A stretch of 34,029 bases of DNA from Devosia equisanguinis. GTDB taxonomy: Bacteria; Pseudomonadota; Alphaproteobacteria; Rhizobiales; Hyphomicrobiaceae. Positions 29,021-34,029 of the stretch are shown piece after piece. Where the stretch lies: assembly GCA_945903565.1 (NCBI GenBank), contig CAMDPA010000002.1, forward strand, positions 1 through 34,029. Direction: 5' to 3'. A program made the translations under genes and the position numbers. Position 1 is the first letter of the stretch, and every line of letters starts with the position of its first letter. The notes under the pieces are model-generated. The model was not told where the DNA came from. It saw nothing but the letters and a program-made list of their open reading frames with translations, and searched no databases.

Positions 29021-30083
29021 GTTTGCCGTGCCGTTCGGGCGAGGCCGTATTGTGAGCACCATACAGCACAATCAATGCCTGAGCTGCGATCGATACCGCG
29101 ATTACCGCAGGCTGCTTGCTCTTGATCTCGCCGAGCCCGATTGGGCAAACCACCTGCTCTAAACGCGTGCCCGGCACGCCGTCCCGGGCAAGGCGAGCCA
29201 GCAGCCGCTCGCGTTTGACGCGGGATCCGATCACGCCGAGATAGGCAATACCGCCCGTCTCGAGCAGCGCCCGGCAGATCGCCAGATCGAGGTCGTGCGA
29301 AGCGGTCATGACCGCGTGATATCCACCGGCTGCTGCCGCCCGTGCGATCTCAGCCGGATCGGCGCAGCCGATCGCCCTGACGCCTTGCGGTATGCCGACT
29401 GGGAAATGAGCAGGCTCCAAATCGACCCAGGTCAAATCGAACGGTAGTTCCGCGAGCAGCCTGACAAGCGCTCTTGCGGCTAGACCAGTACCGTAGACAT
29501 AGAACGGCGCACGACGCGCCGCGAACCGCTCCACGACGGCCGGGGCGTCCCCCGGTAGCCCAACCTGAGCAATCGTCAATTGCGGCTCGTTGCGAAACCT
29601 CGCCACCGCCTCATGCCAAGAAGTCGAGATTTCAAAGCCCTCCGCGTGCGGCGATGGCTCGAGAGACGGCAAGACCGGAGGTAGGCCCGCAGCGAAGGGC
29701 CGCGCGAGCAACAGTTCACCTATTTTGTCCGCACGCAGACGAGAGAGTGCTTCGATTTCTCCCGGACCGAACGCCTCAACGAGCAGTACGACGCTGCCGC
29801 CCGTCCGTTCGCCCAGAACGGGGCCGGTCTCGAAGCGCAGCACCGCGCGTGGCCAGCTCGGATTGCTGCCCGGGGCAACGACCTGCGAGATCAGCACGCG
29901 GGCGGACGCGATCGCCTCGCGTTCGATCGCCCCGCGCCCGATCTTGCCTTCCGCCGTGCTCATGGAAACGAGCATGTCGGTACCCGCGGCACGTGGCGTG
30001 GGGCCGCTGACCTCTACGATCACCACACGTGCGGCGGCGCCATCGCGGGCGACACTTTCGGAAATGCGTTGCAGCCAATCCAT
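29007..30083 (-). CDS. xdhC: XdhC/CoxF-family molybdenum-cofactor maturation protein
   Basis: MDWLQRISESVARDGAAARVVIVEVSGPTPRAAGTDMLVS; YLGVIGSRVKRERLLARL; CPIGLGEIKSKQPAVIAVSIAAQALI. Confidence 0.9.
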   Translation of the reverse strand: MDWLQRISESVARDGAAARVVIVEVSGPTPRAAGTDMLVSMSTAEGKIGRGAIEREAIASARVLISQVVAPGSNPSWPRAVLRFETGPVLGERTGGSVVLLVEAFGPGEIEALSRLRADKIGELLLARPFAAGLPPVLPSLEPSPHAEGFEISTSWHEAVARFRNEPQLTIAQVGLPGDAPAVVERFAARRAPFYVYGTGLAARALVRLLAELPFDLTWVDLEPAHFPVGIPQGVRAIGCADPAEIARAAAAGGYHAVMTASHDLDLAICRALLETGGIAYLGVIGSRVKRERLLARLARDGVPGTRLEQVVCPIGLGEIKSKQPAVIAVSIAAQALIVLYGAHNTASPERHGKLNKP

Positions 30084-30248
30084 CGCCACGCTTGAAGGTT
30101 GTCTCCCGGTGTTGTCAAAACGCGCGGCGTATCGTGAAGGCCAGCGCATTGGCGGCATTGGTATGGGGGATCGGCGGCGCGCACAAGCTGTTGCCGGGCT
30201 GGCGTTGCCGGATTGCCGCCCACGCTGGCCGCTGTCGTCCGGCGCACA

Positions 30249-31505
30249 TCACGCGATCGCGCGGCCCGTTGTGCAGACACGGACGAGGAACTCCATCAGC
30301 GTGCGCGTCGCGATCTCGACGTCATCGGCTTTGACGGCTTCGTCGGGATGATGGCTGACTCCGCCTTTGCAGCGTACGAACAGCATGCCGATCGGACACA
30401 GCTTGATCATGGCGAGACCGTCATGCCCGGCCCCGCTCGGCAGCCCATAGGCTGTTTGCCCCAGCGCATCGGCGGCGGTTGTCAGATGACTGATGAAGCG
30501 TTGATCGCAGGTCGCGGATTTCTCGCCATATGTCTCGACCATGTTCACGGTCAAGTGGCGGCGGCGGGCAATCGAGCGAAGCTCCTGATCGATCTGCTGG
30601 ATGCCACGGCGGCGCGTTCGATCGACGGGGCTGCGAATGTCGAGCGTCAATATTGCTTCGCCGGCCACGACATTGACGGCGCCCGGCTTCGCGGTGATCT
30701 GGCCGACGGTGGCGACGAGACCGGCGGTTTCTCGTGCCATCCGTTCCACCGCCAGCACCATTTCGGCAGCACCCGCCAGGGCGTCGCGCCGCTGCGGCAT
30801 CGGTACCGTACCCGCGTGACCAGCTTTTCCGGTCACCTCGATGCGAAAACGGTTGGCGCCGCTGATCGCCGTCACCACCCCGATCGGCAGCCCCTCCGCT
30901 TCGAGCACCGGCCCTTGCTCGATGTGAACCTCGACATAACCCAGCACCGCGCCTGGATCGCGAGCTACCTTTTTGAGTTTGGCGGGGTCGCAGCCGAACT
31001 TGGTCAACGCCTCCTTGAGAGGGACGCCATCGGCGTCCTTGATATCGAGCACGTCATCGTCGAGCGTCCCAGCAACCGCGCGCGAGCTCGTCAGGGTTTT
31101 CGGGAAGCGCACTCCCTCCTCGTCGCCGAATGCCAGCACCTCGACCGCAAACGGCAAGCATTTTCCCAGCCGCCGCAACTCCGCCATCGCTTCAATTGCC
31201 AACACGACGCCGAGGCAGCCATCGTAACGGCCCGCGTTGCGCACGGTGTCGATGTGCGAACCGATCAGCAATGTCCTGGCACCGCTCGTGGCGCCATCGG
31301 CCCGGCCGACGACCGTGCCAGCGGCGTCGTGGGACACTGCAAGCCCGGCATCCCTCATCCAGCCGGCCACCACGTCGGCCGCCGCGCGATGCTCCTTCGT
31401 GAGGTAAAGCCGCGTGACCTCGCCGGGAACGCTGGTGATGGCGCCCAGCTGATCCAGGCGCCCCATAATTCTGGCCGCGAGCGTATGTCTGGGCTGACGA
31501 GGCAT
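30249..31505 (-). CDS. M20-family Zn-dependent amidohydrolase (allantoate amidohydrolase / N-carbamoyl-L-amino-acid hydrolase-like)
   Basis: LLIGSHIDTVRNAGRYDGCLGVVLAIE; FGDEEGVRFP; YVEVHIEQGPVLEAEGLPIGVVTAI; PSGAGHDGLAM; GGVSHHPDE. Confidence 0.9.
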   Translation of the reverse strand: MPRQPRHTLAARIMGRLDQLGAITSVPGEVTRLYLTKEHRAAADVVAGWMRDAGLAVSHDAAGTVVGRADGATSGARTLLIGSHIDTVRNAGRYDGCLGVVLAIEAMAELRRLGKCLPFAVEVLAFGDEEGVRFPKTLTSSRAVAGTLDDDVLDIKDADGVPLKEALTKFGCDPAKLKKVARDPGAVLGYVEVHIEQGPVLEAEGLPIGVVTAISGANRFRIEVTGKAGHAGTVPMPQRRDALAGAAEMVLAVERMARETAGLVATVGQITAKPGAVNVVAGEAILTLDIRSPVDRTRRRGIQQIDQELRSIARRRHLTVNMVETYGEKSATCDQRFISHLTTAADALGQTAYGLPSGAGHDGLAMIKLCPIGMLFVRCKGGVSHHPDEAVKADDVEIATRTLMEFLVRVCTTGRAIA

Positions 31506-31799
31506 CCGCCGGTTACGCCGTTCTTGGTCCCGTTCGACGATTAAAACGCTGAAACAGGTGTTGAGTATGTGCTGCACTCCATCTATCCGTCCCAAGATGA
31601 ACCCGCCATATGTTTCGTGACGGTTCGGTTACGGCATGTTGCCAGTCGAACACAGGAATTCCACGTGGCCACGTCCGTTGCCTCCCCCGGCACGATAGGG
31701 CACTGTATGTGCCGCTTCTCACCTCCGGTGGACCGCCATCCCGGCTCATGAGGTTCGTGGAAGCTTGTGCTAGCAAGAGCTCAGCGCCTGGAGATCGTC

Positions 31800-32264
31800 A
31801 TGCCGGAGATTGCCGTCGAGATTAATGGGCGAAGTATCAAGCGGCATGTGGAAGCCAACCTACTGCTCGCCGACCTGTTGCGCCGCGACATGGGGCTGAC
31901 CGGCACGCATGTCGGATGCGACACCGCGCAGTGCGGCGCATGCACGGTGCATATCGACGGAAACGCCGCCAAGGCCTGCAATGTCTTTGCCGTGCAAGTC
32001 GACGGCGCGAATGTAACGACCATCGAAGGTCTATCGAAGGGCGCCGACTTACACCCCGTCCAGGCGGCCTTCAAGGAAGCGCATGGCCTGCAGTGTGGCT
32101 TCTGCACGCCTGGCATGGTGATGGCGGCGGTTGATCTCCTGACCAAGAACCCGAGCCCGACCGAGGCCGAGATCCGCGCTGGTCTCAAGGGCAATATCTG
32201 CCGCTGTACGGGCTATCACAACATCGTCAAGGCCGTGCAGATCGCGAGCGGGCAAATCGTTTGA
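31800..32264 (+). CDS. (2Fe-2S)-binding small subunit of a second molybdenum hydroxylase (CoxS-like)
   Basis: [81 protein letters not shown]. Confidence 0.95.
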   Translation: MPEIAVEINGRSIKRHVEANLLLADLLRRDMGLTGTHVGCDTAQCGACTVHIDGNAAKACNVFAVQVDGANVTTIEGLSKGADLHPVQAAFKEAHGLQCGFCTPGMVMAAVDLLTKNPSPTEAEIRAGLKGNICRCTGYHNIVKAVQIASGQIV

Positions 32265-32267
32265 CCG

Positions 32268-32345
32268 AGTGGGAAGTGACGCACGATGCGCCCTCGACAC
32301 CTTTCCACTTTCCCCACTCACCACTCTCAATTCCCTACTCCCTCG
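32268..32345. repeat. Degenerate period-7 CCACT-rich tract with opposing GTGGG-rich segment between the coxS-like and coxL-like genes; related to 4241-4355
   Basis: GAGTGGGAAGTGACG versus CCACTTTCCCCACTCACCACTCTCAATTCCCTACTCCCTCG. Confidence 0.6.
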
Positions 32346-32361
32346 AACTAGAGGATTCTCC

Positions 32362-34029
32362 ATGCCCCCCAACCCAACCGGCATCGGCGCCGCTGTTAAA
32401 CGCCGCGAGGATTTCCGCTTCCTCAAGGGGCTCGGCCGTTATACCGACGACATCGAGATCGCCCAACAGACGCACTGCTATTTCCTGCGCGCGAGCGTCG
32501 CTCATGCCCGCATCGAGGTCATCGACACAAGGCTTGCGAAGGCTGCGCCCGGCGTGATCGCGATCTACACCCAAGCCGATATCGACGCGTCCGGTCCGGT
32601 TGGCGGCATTCCATGCGGCTGGCTCATCACCAGCAAGGACGGGAGTCCAATGAAGGAGCCCAAGCACCCGATCCTCGCATCGGGCAAGGTGCGCCACGTC
32701 GGCGATCCCATCTTGGCGGTGATCGCGGAGACGCTGGCCGAGGCCAAGGCGGCGGCCGAGCTGGTGCACTTGGACATGACCGAACTCAGCCCTGTCATCG
32801 ACATGAAGAAGGCGATCTCGGCCGGTGCTGGTACGCCCGTCCACGACGAGGCGCCTGATAACCTGTGCTACGATTGGGAGCTGGGCGATAAAGCCGCTGT
32901 CGATGCCGCGTTCGCCAAGGCTGCGCACATCACCAAGATTGATCTGGTCAACAATCGACTCGTGCCCAATGCGATTGAGCCGCGCGCCGCGATCGGTCAC
33001 TACGAGATCGCGACCGGCGATTACACGCTCTACACCACCAGCCAGAACCCGCACGTCATCCGCCTGCTGATGGGCGCGTTCGTGTTGCAGATTCCCGAAC
33101 ACAAGTTGCGCGTTTATGCGCCCGACGTCGGCGGCGGTTTCGGCTCGAAGATCTACCACTACGCGGAAGAAGCGCTCGTGACCTGGGCGTCGAAGCAGAT
33201 CCTTCGCCCGGTCAAGTGGACGGCGGAACGCTCGGAATCGTTTGTTTCTGACGCACACGGCCGCGATCACGTCACGCACGCGGAAATGGCGTTCGACAAG
33301 GACGGCACTATTCTCGCGCTGAAGTGCGAGACACTCGCCAATATGGGCGCGTATCTGTCGACGTTCGCGACGTGCGTACCGACATGGCTGCACGGTACAC
33401 TGCTGGCCGGCCAATACCGCACGCCGGCGATCCACTGCAACGTCAAGGCGGTGTTCACGAACACGGTGCCGGTCGATGCCTATCGCGGTGCGGGCCGTCC
33501 CGAGGCGACATTTATTCTCGAGCGGACACTGAGCAAGGCGGCGGCGGAGCTCGGTATCGACCAGGCCGAAATCCGGCGCCGCAACTTCATCCGGCCCGAC
33601 CAGTTCCCGTATCAGACGCCGGTGGCCGTCGTGTACGATACCGGCGATTACGGCGCGAGCATGGATCTGGCGCTGAAGATGGCCGACTACGCCGGCTTCG
33701 AAGCTCGCCGTGCCGCCGCGAAGGTCAAAGGCAAACTGCGCGGCGTGGGGGTCGCCAGCTACATCGAAGCCTGCGGCATCGCGCCGTCGAGCCTCGTCGG
33801 CTCGCTCGGCGCCCGTGCCGGACTGTTCGAGGCCGCAACCGTGCGCGTCAATCCGACCGGAAGTGTCACCGTTTTGACGGGCTCGCACAGCCACGGCCAG
33901 GGCCACGAAACGACGTTTGCCCAGGTCGTCGCGGACAAGCTCGGTATCCCCATCGAGAGTGTCGATATCGTCCACGGCGACACCGCGCGCGTACCTTTCG
34001 GCCTGGGCACCTATGGCTCGCGATCGATC
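32362..34029 (+). CDS. CoxL-like molybdopterin-binding large subunit (form II type), truncated by window edge
   Basis: [33 protein letters not shown]...[15 protein letters not shown]...[19 protein letters not shown]; 556 codons open to window end and therefore absent from the ORF track; AYRGAGR rather than form I AYRCSFR. Confidence 0.95.
   Translation, partial: MPPNPTGIGAAVKRREDFRFLKGLGRYTDDIEIAQQTHCYFLRASVAHARIEVIDTRLAKAAPGVIAIYTQADIDASGPVGGIPCGWLITSKDGSPMKEPKHPILASGKVRHVGDPILAVIAETLAEAKAAAELVHLDMTELSPVIDMKKAISAGAGTPVHDEAPDNLCYDWELGDKAAVDAAFAKAAHITKIDLVNNRLVPNAIEPRAAIGHYEIATGDYTLYTTSQNPHVIRLLMGAFVLQIPEHKLRVYAPDVGGGFGSKIYHYAEEALVTWASKQILRPVKWTAERSESFVSDAHGRDHVTHAEMAFDKDGTILALKCETLANMGAYLSTFATCVPTWLHGTLLAGQYRTPAIHCNVKAVFTNTVPVDAYRGAGRPEATFILERTLSKAAAELGIDQAEIRRRNFIRPDQFPYQTPVAVVYDTGDYGASMDLALKMADYAGFEARRAAAKVKGKLRGVGVASYIEACGIAPSSLVGSLGARAGLFEAATVRVNPTGSVTVLTGSHSHGQGHETTFAQVVADKLGIPIESVDIVHGDTARVPFGLGTYGSRSI

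Noticed and set aside
32335-33975. 546-aa minus-strand ORF
   Set aside because: Antisense to the CoxL-like gene, which has clear motifs; shadow frame.
32362-34029. Call as true aerobic CO dehydrogenase (coxL form I)
   Set aside because: Loop reads AYRGAGR, not AYRCSFR; only a CoxL-like Mo-hydroxylase is supported.

Overview
GC-rich proteobacterial chromosome segment, probably alphaproteobacterial (Hyphomicrobiales-like) judging by gene content and codon style; this is inference. (1) Left edge: the N-terminus of a P4-type tyrosine integrase, then a minus-strand TCA/2-oxoglutarate dehydrogenase locus (sucD, sucA/odhA, odhB, lpdA). This locus is interrupted by small accessory genes: a DUF4160/DUF2442 pair, a hypothetical protein, and a vapBC-like pair where sucC would be expected. 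(2) 9.4-15.9 kb: a TctC/Bug periplasmic receptor, ada, a lipoprotein, lspA, an FHA-FHA-PP2C operon, an unlisted 38-aa membrane microprotein, and a maiA/zeta-GST gene. (3) 16.5-17.8 kb: a MNT-HEPN islet bounded by two copies of the 3' end of maiA and carrying a degenerate copy of a palindromic MITE-like repeat also found at 10.5 kb. (4) 17.8-34 kb: an accessory catabolic region with an alpha/beta hydrolase, DoxX, two molybdenum hydroxylase (CoxL/CoxS-like) modules, XdhC, an NMT1-type ABC transporter, an HpaB-like flavin monooxygenase, a MetE-C-like methyltransferase, an MBL hydrolase and an M20 (allantoate/N-carbamoyl) amidohydrolase. This resembles a multi-step N-heterocycle or purine-like degradation locus whose substrate cannot be read from sequence alone. 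Intergenic structure is rich: inverted heptamer arrays, a MITE-like element, and hairpin clusters. No tRNA, rRNA or CRISPR array was recognised. All assignments come from reading the sequence; no database search was run.
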